Of a DNA stretch of 64,000 nucleotides, positions 12,094 to 24,529 are shown piece after piece; position 1 is the first letter of the stretch, and each line of letters starts with the position of its first letter. Position numbers and translations under genes: made by a program. The DNA comes from Phycomyces nitens (Eukaryota > Mucoromycota > Mucoromycetes > Mucorales > Phycomycetaceae): contig JAHRBC010000001.1 in assembly GCA_022702545.1 (NCBI GenBank), positions 6,944,001-7,008,000 of the forward strand. The letters are read 5' to 3'. Below the pieces are notes generated by a model, which had not been told where the DNA came from, searched no databases, and saw nothing but the letters and a program-made list of their open reading frames with translations.

Positions 12094-13211
12094 ACGGTCT
12101 CAAATGATGGATTTGTAAAACCAATTTTTTGTAATAAAAACTCCAATCAGTAGATTCTAAAAATACAAATACCATTATTCTATTATCAATTGATGGATCA
12201 AGATTTTCATCATTTTCTCACAAGTGCTTATTTATTTTTACGCTTTAGAAATTCCTTGAGAGATGCTTGATTGAGTTTCTTGAAATATCCAGGCCAGCAT
12301 TGCTCCATACCTCGGCAATTCTGCTATACACTCCAATATAAAGGGACTTGCAAACCAGCCAAAACTTGAATTACTCTTATTATTTCTAGCTTTATTTTGT
12401 GTTTAATGCCAAAAATACATTAGAAAATATCTTGTGCCATCAGTAGGAAAATAATTTAAAATGGTCATACCTCACTGTGAACTGTCAGGGTTTCTCTGTA
12501 AAAGCATTGCTTTCCTTTATGCTGCCAACCATCCCTCAGGAGATGGAGTCATCCCGGGTATATTTCAATCGATACTTGAGAGTATTGATAAACATTGGGA
12601 CTATGGTTGCTAAATAGTTCCAAGGTTAGAGATGCCAAAAGAGCTCGGTACTATGGATAATACTGTCCTTTGTTTTAAGCATGAGACGGCATCTTTTTGA
12701 AAGCTATGGGTATCACCAACAATATTTGGCCAAATTGATTAGGCTTTTATGTCCTAGTATCCAGGCTAATATTGACGCCTGGACAAAATAAGAATCGACT
12801 TCGTTGGACAAGAGTCATGCTCCGTTTGACAGTTGAAGACTGGTGAAGGGTTGTATGATCAGATGAGTCCAGATCTATGGCAAATGGCAATCATTTCAAG
12901 ATGTTCGCGATTTGTAAACATGGAAATCATTCTTAGGATAGACATATTCTTTAAGCTGAGAAGTTTGAAAAGGACTCCGTGATGGTGTGGAGCTGCTTCT
13001 GGACTGGAAGGTTTGGGCTTCTGACGGTGCTTGAAAGCGTTATGAATCAAGAAGTATATGCCAATTCTTTGTCCCAGGAATTTAACCCGGGATCGTATTT
13101 AGCTTCAAGGCAGTGCCATCAGCCATACTTTTACTGTAATTTTCTTATTACGAAAATTGGACTTTACAAATACACTATTTGGGAAATTTTAATCCTCCAT
13201 TTGAGACCGTG
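12094..13211 (+). mobile_element. Degenerate Tc1/mariner element with inverted termini
   Basis: The left end (12094-12140) begins ACGGTCTCAAATG; the right end (13147-13211), read on the minus strand, begins the same way. Both ends share ATTTGTAAA-CCAATTTT followed by GTAATAA, although the left copy lacks a ~20 bp block. Between them, on the plus strand, are broken pieces of a Tc1-type transposase. One piece holds the S-D-E-S catalytic block (TVEDW, stop, then SDESRS at ~12825-12880). Another, at ~12975-13090, reads SVMVWSCF then NQEVYANSLS. In-frame stops and frameshifts separate the blocks, so the element is dead. Typical Tc1 length supports the boundaries; target-site duplication was not resolved. 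Confidence 0.65.
12590..13120 (+). pseudogene. Tc1/mariner transposase pseudogene
   Basis: Translating the plus strand in shifting frames gives recognisable Tc1 transposase blocks in the expected order: a possible helix-turn-helix piece (MPKELGTMDNTV), the region before the second catalytic aspartate (LRWTRVMLRLTVEDW), SDESRS, and the VMVWSCF / NQEVY block. At least two stop codons (TGA in the block before SDES) and frame changes prevent a functional product. Assignment rests on remembered family motifs, not a search. Confidence 0.6.
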
Positions 13212-13345
13212 CTGGCTGTACGATGATCTTTTTAAAAAAGTCCAATTTTAACTGGGGACATGTTACCCAAGCACAACTTGAAGTTTAATTTAATAATATA
13301 TAATAATTATAGGGAATATAGCTATTTACATGTAAAGCATATTAT

Positions 13346-14492
13346 CTATTTGATAACAAGGGCATTTGGGGGAGTAGCCACACCACCAAACTTGTTCAGT
13401 GGGGCACTGGAGAAGAAGAACTGGTAGACACCATCCTTGGCACAATCTTCGGCAAGGTCCTCGAGGAAGAACATTTCACCCAGAGGCATACCCCATCCGG
13501 ACAAGAACATGGAATCTAAAAATGAATTTAAATATTCAGTAAGACGTACTTTCTCGTGCTATACTATATGTTATACTCACGACATGTTCCAGCATAAGGG
13601 TTTACAAATGGCAAAGCTTCGACACCAATGTTGTCCGAGGCAATTGCTGCAAAATGATGGTTCCATACCCATCTAAAGGTGTCTTCGCTGAACTTGAGAC
13701 CAGCACTGTCAGGCAATTCGCCAATTGAAGCATCCAGGACTGGCAGATCATCTTCAGCCTTCTTCTCTTCATAGCGAGAAGTCCATCCGGTACGCAATAG
13801 TAAGATATCACCCTCTTCAAATGTAACACCTTGGTGGGCTGCAACGGCATCAAGCTCCTCCACGGTGATTTCATAGCGAGTGAAAGCATCGTAATCAGGA
13901 ACATTGACCTCAGCCCAGCGGCCAAAGTCCAACAGGACGGCACGGCCAGCAATACCACGGCGAGCCATATGATGAATACCAATTTTACCATTCTCGGGAT
14001 CTTTGATCTCATCTGGAGTTGTGTTGTTGTAGAAGTTTCCAGAAGTAGACAGACAGAAGTGACGGAGACCATCCCATTGAGACGAGGCCTGGGTGTTGAA
14101 GCCGTCATAAACATCGTCAAAGACCATGTCACCGTGGATAGGCTTGATTGTGTGAGTGCATGCATTACGGTTAATCATGCCCATGTTGGGGTTCTCGAGC
14201 TTCCAGTTGAGAGCAAAGACAGCACCACGGGTAACTAGGGAGGTAGCCTACATAAATAATTGTCAGTCAAACCATAGAATAGTTTTCAAATCAATTGAAA
14301 GGCTCCAAAAAGATGTTCTCTTGAAGAGTGATAATCAAATGCCATATTTACCTTGACAACCTTGTCAGGTGTCAACAAGTTCAGAGTACCGAGGTTGTCA
14401 TCCTCACCCCAAAGACCCCAAGCAGTATGAGCTGGAGCATTGGGATTAACGGGGAGCTCATCGTAAGTAGGGAGGGTAGACTCGGTAGACAT
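13346..14492 (-). CDS. Cyclase-fold (kynurenine formamidase-like) hydrolase
   Basis: Three exons (14492-14352, 14247-13581, 13515-13346) encode 325 residues. The family metal motif appears in its fungal form as SQWDGLRHF, preceded by the conserved IKPIHGD strand, with later HHMARRGIAGRAVLLDF and GDILLLRTGW strands and a terminal FLSGWGMPLGEMF. This is the PF04199 cyclase family, which includes metal-dependent formamidases and isatin hydrolases; fungal members act on unknown amides or lactones. The start gives a short polar N-terminus before the NLGTLNLLTP block typical of the family. The cytosolic location is inferred from the lack of a signal peptide. Confidence 0.82.
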
Positions 14493-14687
14493 CTGTGCGA
14501 TTCAGAGAACAAGAGATGAAGGAGAATGGATTGCGATCAAGCAGCTTTATTTAACATGAAAATTATTGAGAGCCGACAAGTAGTAGCCAATTTTGTGTAA
14601 CTTGTCAAGGTTTGAAGTCAATTGAATTATCCATTATAACACTAAAAGCTTGTGTTTAAAAAAGTCTGTACTCATTCAAAGAGAACC

Positions 14688-16029
14688 TTAATGGTCGTCT
14701 TCTTGTTCGCCTGGACAATTCTCTTTTAAATCTTCAGGACTGTCGTAACGAGCACCACACCAGAAGCAATATGCATAGTTATCCCGTAAGTATTTGATAA
14801 TACGATCAAGTTTATCGGTACTCTAAGCACCCGTAAGATACAAACCATATAGGTGAGTATTAGTATTATTCAGTAAAGACTCTTGCAAAGTATATAAAGA
14901 ACTAGGGTGGTCCAAACCTCTCCCTGTCTTTTTGTATATCTCTTTAAGCAGCTTTTAAGTAAATGAAAAAACCTACAGACGATTCCTTCAATTTTTTTAA
15001 ATCTTCAGCTGAGTAGACATTGCTGCATTCTTCTTCTTCTTCTTCTCCTTCTTCTGCATTTTTGTCCTCCTCTTCTGTAATAGGCTTGGGCACCAGTGCC
15101 CATAGGACATTGGACTGGATGTATACAGTGTTACATTTTGCCTTTATCACACCATCTTTATATCTCTTCTATTTCTTAAACGTTACCTCTATACCCTAAA
15201 GTATACACAAAATCAGAATTCATTTATATGGGTTATATTGTAAATTACACATATACATGTGAGCTCATAATCTTCATTGCCACTTCCCACGGCTACAAAG
15301 AAGATAATTGAGTGAGACTTAACTGCTTCCTCATCCAGTTTTTTACAGAGACTTGCGCCAGCCCCGATCCGACGCGTTAATTTTCCTTCTTTGGCTCTTT
15401 CTGCCATGGCATCTCTATAGGCCATTGGATCCAATGCTACCCTTTTAGACGACTCTTGAACCTCTTGTGCTTCCTGCTCATCTCTTGAACGCTTAACACT
15501 TGATTCCATTCCAAGTCCCTGTCTGCCTAGAGTCAGAAAGACAATAGAATAGCAAGTATGTTTGTATCAACCAATTCTTAGTATTAATAATTGAATAAAG
15601 TTTTCTTTGGGCGTCATTTCTTTATTTTGTCCTTTGACTTGCCTTTCTTCAATTCTACACTGATAGGTTCATGAATTCCGGCTGATTCATTCTTGCCAAG
15701 TGTCATTCCAGCTCTTCATCATTAATAATATTGATGTGGTGCAAAAATTAACAATTGTCATACAGGCTCTGATCCGACATTGACAGCCTCTAAACATACT
15801 TGAATCCCATCTTCATCATCAACTTCATTCCTTTATTCTCTGAATCCATAGCCCTATTCAGCCCTTCCTCACGAGCTTCTTGCTCTAGCTGAGCGCGTGG
15901 CTTGATGTAGGATTTTAGTTGCTGATTATGCAATTGTTTTCGTCTTTTCTCGGTATATGTGAGTTGCTGATTAGCTGTGTTTGCCTCCAGAAATTTGGTA
16001 GACATGTAGTCATCTTCGTCTGAACTCAT
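14688..16029 (-). CDS. GPATCH11-like G-patch protein
   Basis: Six exons: 16029-15800, 15713-15643, 15526-15324, a 9-nt exon 15195-15187, 15141-14977 and 14822-14688, about 270 residues. It opens with an acidic DEDDYMS motif, then a basic coiled segment. The G-patch follows (MGFKAGMTLGKNESAGIHEP, ending KKGRQGLGME). It closes with the family's zinc-like C-terminus (YCFWCGARYDSPEDLKENCPG). Length and order match human GPATCH11 (CCDC75), a putative kinetochore or mRNA-processing protein; G-patches activate DEAH helicases. Intron 2 uses a GC donor, and exon 4 is a predicted microexon adding Gly-Ile-Glu; both are needed to keep the frame and conserved residues. Confidence 0.83.
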
Positions 16030-16312
16030 CGATTGATGATTTATAAAACAATAATATAGTATAATATAGAGTCACAAAGGTCCTTTCTGCCTTGAACTAC
16101 ACCAATATACTGATAAGTTATCGTCTTCTTCATTCGCTTGCTTTTTCTCCTCGGTTTTCTTCTCTATTCTATCTTTCCCTCTTGGCCTATGCAGTCACCG
16201 TGACTTGTTTGTACCTTTAAAAGTTTGAGATCTGTCCAATATTTCATTTCAAAGCAATCAAAATCTTGGAGTTAATAATCACAGACGATACCAAGACAAA
16301 GGTTTTCAAGCC

Positions 16313-16360
<48 letters not shown>

Positions 16361-17608
16361 TAAGTTGGATAATGTTTACAAACAACTACAATCGTACTTT
16401 ATCATAAGAATTGACATGTTTATTGATGAGATACAAGTGTTAAAGTTGGGAGTAAACTCTTGAGTATAATATTTACTTAATTTTATTCTCACAACTATTA
16501 TACCCAACTACATTTTTGTCTACTCTAATAAATGCTCTCTGCTATATTATTCTTTGGCATATGAAACTAAAATTTATTTACAAATATCATGTTTTTTTTA
16601 ATAAGTATTTCTATTAAAAATTGCGTTGAAAGCCGTTATAATTATTGTTAGGTTTACTTTTGTATACTACCTTGTTATTAAAATGATTAAAAAAAAATCA
16701 GATTATTAATATTCCTGTTCGGCAAACATCCTCAAAGATGGAATCTTCTGAGCTGTGGTATTTGTAATTGGATTGTAACTGAAAAAAAAATCACCAAAAG
16801 TCTAAATAAGTCCACTCTAACAATTATACAGTTTTCTTCTTCTTCAACACAAGACTTTGTCATATATTGGAAAAGACTCTCTTAATATATTGCATAATTA
16901 GGTTATTTCTGTTTAGATGAAATGTATACTTTAAAACGTTTATTATTATTATTATTGGTCATATGGTTATAATAATAAAAATCTTACAGGAATAAAAATA
17001 AATTGTACTAAATATTGAATTTTTCTCTTCAGATTCTTCATCTTTAAGAAATCTATTTGTCAGTACAGTATAAGTATTTCCAAACTAAAGTTTGATACAT
17101 TTGTTGCTTCTTGTCAATTATAGTCTTTAATTTATGAGGAGAAAATTGTGGATGTAATCTCTAAGAGGAGTACGAGTGTATATAAAATGAAAACATATTT
17201 TTTTTTTAAAAAAAAAGTCGAGACTTATTAATTGGCAGTAAACAATTATTTTACTCATCAACGTGTTGGAACTGATATTAGATATAGAACCCACAATACC
17301 AAGTATATAATTGATTTTAATCTTCATTATATAGCCCACATTTTACTGTATTTCATAAATGTATAACTGATAGATCTTGTTAAATATTTAGTTCAAGTAG
17401 TTTCAACTTCAGAAAATGTAAATACTATGATTTGTTATATTAAATTTATTTATTTTTAACAATCTAGTTTCTAGTGAATCATTAAAAAATCCATTCAAGT
17501 AGAAATGATAAAACGATATACCTAGTCGAAACTTGATAAATATCAACCAACAATCCTCAAATTTAATTGGTCGTTTTTAAAACCCGAAACAAATAAAGTT
17601 TAAAAGAT
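16030..17608. other. AT-rich intergenic region with long (AT)n tract
   Basis: Upstream of the GPATCH11 gene. It holds a (TA)n tract of ~39 bp (16317-16355) and short (TTA)n tracts near 16941. No coding or RNA gene was recognised before the tRNA. Confidence 0.45.
16317..16355. repeat. (AT)n microsatellite
   Basis: An uninterrupted alternating AT tract of about 39 bp. Confidence 0.9.
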
Positions 17609-17681
17609 TGGAGAAGCTGGGCGTCGATCCCAGTGCCTCTCGCATGCTAAGCGAGCGCTCTACCATTTGAGCTACATCCCC
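17609..17681 (-). tRNA. tRNA-Ala (AGC)
   Basis: On the minus strand a 73-nt cloverleaf begins GGGGATGTAGCTCAAATGG (A box) and contains GGGATCGACGCCC-type T arm (B box). The seven-base anticodon loop reads TTAGCAT, giving anticodon AGC. There is no intron. The acceptor stem pairs GGGGATG with CTTCTCC, with one T-T mismatch at the sixth pair, and the discriminator is A. A run of four T follows within a few bases, the pol III terminator. Sequence closely resembles eukaryotic nuclear tRNA-Ala. Confidence 0.95.
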
Positions 17682-18340
17682 GATCACATGATTTTAAAGT
17701 TTGTAAAAACATTATATAGTAACACAAAAATGCGCCATTCGAACTCTAAAAATAAATATTAAATGTTACTTTTCTGATAGATTATATTAAAAGATTTTAT
17801 TTAATAATGCTGTTAAATTATGCAAAATAACTATCTTGTATATACATTTTTTATTTTAGTAAGATTGGATATATATTGATAGAGTTATTATAGATTTTAT
17901 TAAATATAAAATTTAAAGTTAATTTTAGTAATTTATATTGAAAAATTTAATTTTAATTTTATTTTCTTAGTAAAGTTTAATAGTTTAAATATAGAATAAA
18001 TAATATATTTTAAAAGATTCTCAAAAATAACAATAATAAACTTAATAAACTAAAGTACTTTTTTTTAAAACAAAGGATAAAAAATAAAAAATTAAATAAA
18101 AATAAATTATATATATCTATTGAAAAGTTTATAGTTATTCTTTTGTTTTAAGTTGGAGAGAATCTTATGTTAATTATATATTAACACTACCTAAAAAAAG
18201 TTTTAGTCTATATAACAATAGTAATTTGACTTTAATTTTAGTTTACAGTTAAAGGATAATAGAGTCCCTTTTTTATTATAGTAATATTAGTTTATTGTCG
18301 GTTACTCTATAGCTTTATTATTATTATTTTTTATAGAGAG
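17682..18340. other. Extremely AT-rich island
   Basis: About 650 bp with visibly lower GC than surrounding DNA, made almost entirely of A/T runs. No ORF of note. It adjoins the tRNA-Ala gene on one side and a more balanced block with a perfect hairpin on the other. Origin unknown; a mitochondrial-derived insert or a decayed transposon are both possible. Confidence 0.4.
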
Positions 18341-20490
18341 CCTTGGACTCAAATCACGCATGAGCCTCTATTGCCGTAAAATAGAAGAGGGAAGCACAGC
18401 TTCTTTTTTATTTAATTTATAGTGTTTTAAAGAGTCCTTTATTTTATAAAGTAAAAATAGTGGAAAGCCATAAAACCCATCGCGTAGCCATCTCTTTGCA
18501 AAGAGATTATATATATCTAAAAATTTATTGATTCGACCAGGAAGAAAGTGACCTATATTCAAGCAGAAAACAGAAGAAGGAGCAGAAAGAGACCTGAAGG
18601 GAAAATCCGTGGACTCATTACCATACTCCAGGCAATGACAATGAGCTTTATGATGAGGATAAAATCATATTCTCATTACTACGGCTGCCCCCCTGGTAAT
18701 GAGGAAAAGGGAGCTTGAATGAAGATAGGGACTGAGATGGTGAGTGGGGATATAAAGATGATCACAACATAGCGACAAACCCTTAATAATATTTTCCCTG
18801 ATCAAAGTGAGATAAAGGCAAAAGAGCCATATTTTATTACTTTCAGATACTCCATGACATATCAAGCCAGTAAAATATATGCATATCTGTCATTAATACT
18901 AACCAAATATTTTGCCTGATCTGCATTTTTATAAAGTTATTGATAATATTTCCCATAGTTAATCATTAATTTACTATCATTTGCGCAGTGCAATAATCTG
19001 TAAAAGATATATATATAGACAGTAATACTAGCTACACACAGACATAAAGTACCGTATAGAATATTGGGAAAATAAGATTTGGGTGAAGAAATATAAAAAT
19101 AAATATGTTGCTAATTTAGACAGGATGATCACTATAGTGCCCGTAAACTTGGAAATATATGTTTGCAAGTATATAGTGAGTACTGCCATCAATACTATTT
19201 ATAAATTTATACAAGCCAAGAATTATTAGTTATATTCAAAGAAGCAACCTATATTTGCTCGACAAGCGAGAAAAGTGGATCAATACTGGAATTGAGACTT
19301 TGGAGTGATTAATCAATGCCTATGCTGTTATTAATGTCTAAAACTGTACGATTCTAAAATATTCGGTCTGAAAGTGCAATAAAGACTATATGTGTTCTAG
19401 AGCACAAGGTGGCTGAGAGCGTGTCATACTTTGTGAATATGTCTGGTTCAGTAGCGTTGGACCCATGGAAATAATCAGTAGAAATATTATAAAATAAAGG
19501 TATAAAGATATACCTCAAAACACATTGCTTCTTTTAAAAGAAATCTAGAGTATAAAACAGACGATTGTCTTATAATTTTCCAAGACAGCACTTCATATCA
19601 TTAAAGAAACAAGATAGAAAAAAAGGACAGAAAAATACCAGAAAAATGAAAACTTGGATATGGTAGAGTAATTCAAATACATTCAGGATATCAGTTTAAT
19701 TAATAATATATGTGCCTACCTTTAAATAACAGCGAAGACCTAAAGACCTCAACTGAAGAATATCAAGGACTTGAAATTTGCTGTTAAAAACAGTTATATA
19801 GTATACCACCTAAAGTGTTTGTAGTTTATTGCAACTTGATACCAAATTAGTTGGATACCTTAAAAAAATGATTATATGTAAAATACTTGATTTTTGTAAT
19901 ACTATATTTATATAAATCAGAAACTTTTCTGTATTTTAGTATATCTTGACACCATTTTTCCATTATTAAAAGCCAAAAAAAAAGAGAAATGATTAGAGGT
20001 ACACATATCTTTTTTTGTTGCATACAGTCAAAATTGTGCTATCAAACAACCTACGGGTCTCTAGTAAAGAAGTTTTGTCAGAAATAATAATAGTAAAGAT
20101 CTTTAATCAAAGCCAAAATTTTCATAAGAAAATATATAGAAAATGCATGGCTTAAACATTATATATATTGATTGATATAGCCAATGTCTATTAGTATGAT
20201 TTGGGTTAAATGTCTTTAAATAATGAATTCATAAATACTTGTATACAAAGCTATGATTATGTTCATTGTGCTCTTCAACTAACCAAATAAATTAAATATG
20301 ACTTTTCGCTACTTGGTCTATTTTGTACCAACTTCTTTCTTTTTTTTAACAAAAAGTCTGCAAGTTCTTATTACACATTGATAATGAAAATCAACCAGCT
20401 TTTATTATTATAAAATCAACTTCTTTGTACAAAATAACACAGTGCTGTTGTATCCTAGATATAAATACGTTTTTTGTACACATTTTACAA
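18341..20490. other. Gene-poor AT-rich region
   Basis: About 2.1 kb downstream of the CHO2 stop codon (20491). Only short chance frames are present. No tRNA, transposase motif or array was recognised. A long A/T-rich run near 20336-20350 lies close to the probable CHO2 3' UTR. Confidence 0.45.
18490..18507. repeat. Perfect 18-bp palindrome
   Basis: ATCTCTTTGCAAAGAGAT is its own reverse complement. It sits in a locally GC-richer block (18340-18660) between AT-rich stretches. Confidence 0.8.
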
Positions 20491-23400
20491 TCAATAAGAC
20501 ACAGATGTTTCACTTGTCATAGGAGGAACTATAGATGTAGCACATCCTGTCAGCAACCCGTGTGACAGTGATAAACGCTTTTGGGTTTGGTCTGCAAAAG
20601 GTGATAATGCTTCTTTAGCATGTTGGATCTATACAAAATATATTAAAAGGGTGTTTCTGTGTTTCGTCTAGACTTACCCTCTTGGCCAGACGAGATATAC
20701 AGTTGTCTGCCAATACAACTTCCCACGCAAATTCAACATCGTACATGAGCTCAATTGCATATACAACATGCCTTGACTCTGTTTCTCCCATACCCACGAA
20801 TTCGTCAGTGGAAGAAACAGGCATTAGATCTGGATTACCACCGAGTGTGTTTTGGATTATTTGGAGTAATGAGCGCTCAACAGCACCAATGTTGTGAATA
20901 TCAGCTGGAGTTGGTGCTAATATTAAAGAAAGTTCATAATTAGTTCCATTAGCCAAGATAATGTTATCCTAAACCTACCAACAATATCAAACGCAACACT
21001 TCTGGCCATGACATTGTGCTTTCCGTCGTGATGATATCTGAATTCATAGGTACCGATATCCCACGGTAGCTTGGAGCCCTTGAAGACAACTACCCCCTCC
21101 GTTTTGATTGGAGTATCTGGTGGGAATAATTGATCTTCTATACTTGCTCCACCCTTATTCTCGGCAGAATTTGTCCAATCCCATAATCCACGAGAGCTAA
21201 TATTGGTAATATGTGTGCTCTGATTTGCTGTCACTTTGTAGACACCAATCCAATCGCGTGCACCATGGTAATCTGGGGCTGTCCAACTTACTTCCACAGG
21301 TTGCCCCATTTGAAAGGCACATATGGATTCGCTGGATTGGGATGGGGTTGCTTTGTTTCGGATCTTTACTGAGTAGAGAGACAGATCATAGGTACCGATA
21401 TCATTAGCAACATTGGGAATCAAACGAGAGCGAGATGTTTCAAGAAGAGCCTTTGTTTCGTCCAATACTTCTTGAAGGCGAGGGCGAGCTAAAGTAACAA
21501 TTTAAGTATCTGGACACAATGGTTTGTATGGTTTGTATAGTTTACTGACCTGCTTCCATCATTTCTCCCACAGCACCTGCAGTCTCTTCGACAGCACGCT
21601 CAACCTTCTCAATTGCTTCCTTAAAGATACGTTCCATGTTCTTTGTTGTCTTTACTGCAGCCTTGAGTTCAGCCTTTTCACGGATCAGTTTAGAAACTTC
21701 CTGCTGGAGCTTATCGGGGATGTTCTTTGGGATCGACACAGCAGCAGACTTCAAGGTTTTGGTTAAGCCGGCTTCCTTACGGATCTGGTTTCCATACAGC
21801 ATGCGCATGTGAGGTCTAGAGAACGAGGTCTAGAAATAAGAAACCAAGAGAATAATTGTCATCCAGGTTACTTACGCTTCGACATAGTGCAAGAACAAAA
21901 GGTTGGATATATGAGAAAACAAGGCAAGAGTATAGATGGTCCAGCTGTTGGCCATCAGAGTCATTCCCCAAAATGCAGCATGGCCCATGATCTTCTCGGG
22001 GTTGTTCAAGAATCTAGACACAAGATATTTTAAGGCGAAAATTCGAAAATTCGATATTTTGGGTTATTTAATGTATAAATGTGTTACCTGTAGATTCCAG
22101 TGTACAACAGAGTAGAAGGATGGTCATCTACAAAGAAATCACCATAGAACCTATTGCAATTATATAGGTCAATAGTGGCCCCAGAAAACGATAATCAAGC
22201 CATTTCAAAAAATTACCAGCCAAAGTCGCCCAATACCTCGTGGATAGAGGTGGAAGTCCAGATGTGAAGAGAGATAAAAGCCTGGAACAGTAACCGATAT
22301 CAGAACAAGTGCCCTTTGAACTGTCTATTCTCAAACAACTTACGACGCCAAGAGTGTGTCTTAGGAGGGTTGTTCCATAAGACCAGTCTTCTGGAAGCGA
22401 GTACATTTTCCAACATGCCACAAAAAAGGTGATGTAGGTCATGCAGAGCGATAGATTGTAAATACTAATAATATTTGTTGGTTTCAAGAAGATATCCGTG
22501 TGAGATTTGTGCTATAGCCTAGAATGTACACACACAAACCTTTTCCAGTTCTGGAATGCTTCCTGAACGCCTCCACCCCATTTGATAAAGTGACGAGTAA
22601 AGATCTTTTCGGTTGACTGAAGACGCAAAAGAGTACCAAGACCATAAGAGTGGAAGATGCGCCAGATAAATGCCTGGGAAATAGCAATCACAATACCCGA
22701 TTTTCCAGGAACAAGAATGGGGGTAATAAAGGCATAGATCATGACCATCAGGGACACAAGATCAGTAGAGCGACAGAGATCGAAATTCTTAAAGACCATC
22801 AGGTCACGACGGAAATAGCTGGTGTAGAATCCAGCCGACTCGGTGTTCTTTGTAGACTTGGTTTCGTTATCACCGGCACAATAGGCGGTCGATGGCTGTC
22901 TCTTGGGAATAATGGGAGGGTTGTAGGTCTTTTCGATGTCTAGAAAACACACTCTTAATCAAACTTCTTTACTGTTGCCTTGACTTACGAGGAGTTTCGA
23001 CCAAAACAAGGAACGCAAACTGGAGAGCATGGGCGGCAATGCTGATGAACAAGACGGTGTAACTTGCACACATGAGAGACACGCCATAGTAACCAAAGTA
23101 TCCAACCGAGTACATGGGATGAGGTGCCATTTCAAACACACCATCAAACGTCAAAGACTGCTCAATCAAGAAAAAGAAGTCTCCCCAGTCTACAGCAAAT
23201 GGTTAACAAAACTGCTTTCCTGGAGCAATGTTACACTCACACCAAGCAAAATCCTTGACCACCCGCTGAGCATCAATCTTGACCCAGATGTTGAATCCGA
23301 CCAAGAACAGACCACCAAACCACCGGAAGGAGTCGCCAAATATAAACGATGACTGAGGCGATGTGTTAAACCATGCGAGGGCAAAACACATGTATGAAGT

Positions 23401-24080
23401 AAAGTCGTTCATTAAAATCAAGTCTACCAATTGACGATAGAGCAACCAAGTGTTGTATTCAATCGGGGCAGTCTACACGTGAAAGATAGATAAACACCAT
23501 GTCCAGATAGTTCCAATGTCTTACTGTAAAGTCATAATCGTCTCCCATCTTCATGCTCAACTGGTACTTGAGCCAGTTGTAGGCCTTTGGGTTGGCCTCA
23601 CGGTCAAAGATCTTGTACTGCTTAGCCAGTCTGACCAGTCCACGGCTGTCACTTTGGTATTTAAGAAGAACACCCAGACCAGCATTATAAGCCAAACGCC
23701 AGAACATAAACACCACTATGAACAACCCACGCTTGGCCCAGAGAGGAAGAACAAACAAAAGGCCAATTTCAATGGCCATGATACTCAATGTCAGGATATC
23801 AAAGAAGCTCTTTTGCTCCTTTGGATTGAGCAGCGATGCCACCATCTCTCGGGTGGTTGGTACGCGGAACACTATGTTTCCAATGTCAGGAACCATTATA
23901 ATTCTACCAAACAAGTTTACCTGCACCATCGGGTGTCTTGCCATACGATTGACCTCGGTCTTTCTTCATCGAAACGTCTTCTGAAGACAAGGACTGTGCC
24001 GTGCTGTCGCTGTCTGTCGATTCTCTTCTTTGGGACATGCCATCAGACAACCCCTTTTGGCGCAAGGTTGCTTCTGTCAT
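20491..24080 (-). CDS. CHO2: Phosphatidylethanolamine N-methyltransferase
   Basis: Thirteen exons (24080-23921, 23871-23525, 23472-23241, 23189-22989, 22939-22540, and so on to 20628-20491) encode about 959 residues, the usual Cho2 length. The enzyme methylates phosphatidylethanolamine with S-adenosylmethionine in the ER membrane, the first step of phosphatidylcholine synthesis. Visible family blocks are GKTPDGAVFRVPTT at the start, many membrane helices, [17 protein letters not shown] (the first methyltransferase-like motif), [14 protein letters not shown] with FLHYVEAPHM (the second), and the C-terminal soluble domain with [19 protein letters not shown] and [17 protein letters not shown]. 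All splice junctions keep phase. RGP1 lies upstream on the same strand but is a separate transcription unit. Confidence 0.95.
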
Positions 24081-24529
24081 TTTTCAGGTGTTGCTGAAGG
24101 AGAGAGAAAGTTATCTGCTAGATAAACTTTGCCATCATAAAACCATCTGGGTTTAAACTATCCAAGTGTTCCCTCTGGGACCACGTGAAGATAGCAGTCA
24201 TCATCGTTACCATGGCATTTTTGGGGCAGTGCCTTAAAATGGTGATTCTGAAAGTACAAAGCAGTTTATAAATTAAGAGTATTTAGCCCACCATGTCAAT
24301 ATTCCTGCTCATCAAGATCACTTGAGCTCAGAATACTAAAGAGTTGTATGACTTTTAGATATATATACATGTATATATATAGATATATACATATTTTGGG
24401 GGCTAAAGAATATTCGAGCACATTTATAAAAAGAGAAGTGTAGGTGTGACCAAGAAGCCGTGCTTATAAGCAGAATAGAGACGCAAATGGGGTTGGATAA
24501 TAAGATGGTAGTATTTTTTTATTAGAGAA
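24081..24529. other. Promoter region of CHO2 / 3' flank of RGP1
   Basis: 449 bp between the CHO2 start and the RGP1 stop. A short (TA)-rich tract lies near 24359-24392. No gene recognised. Confidence 0.5.

Noticed and set aside
23516..24097. 193-codon plus-strand frame over CHO2
   Set aside because: Antisense to well-supported CHO2 exons and spans its first intron.
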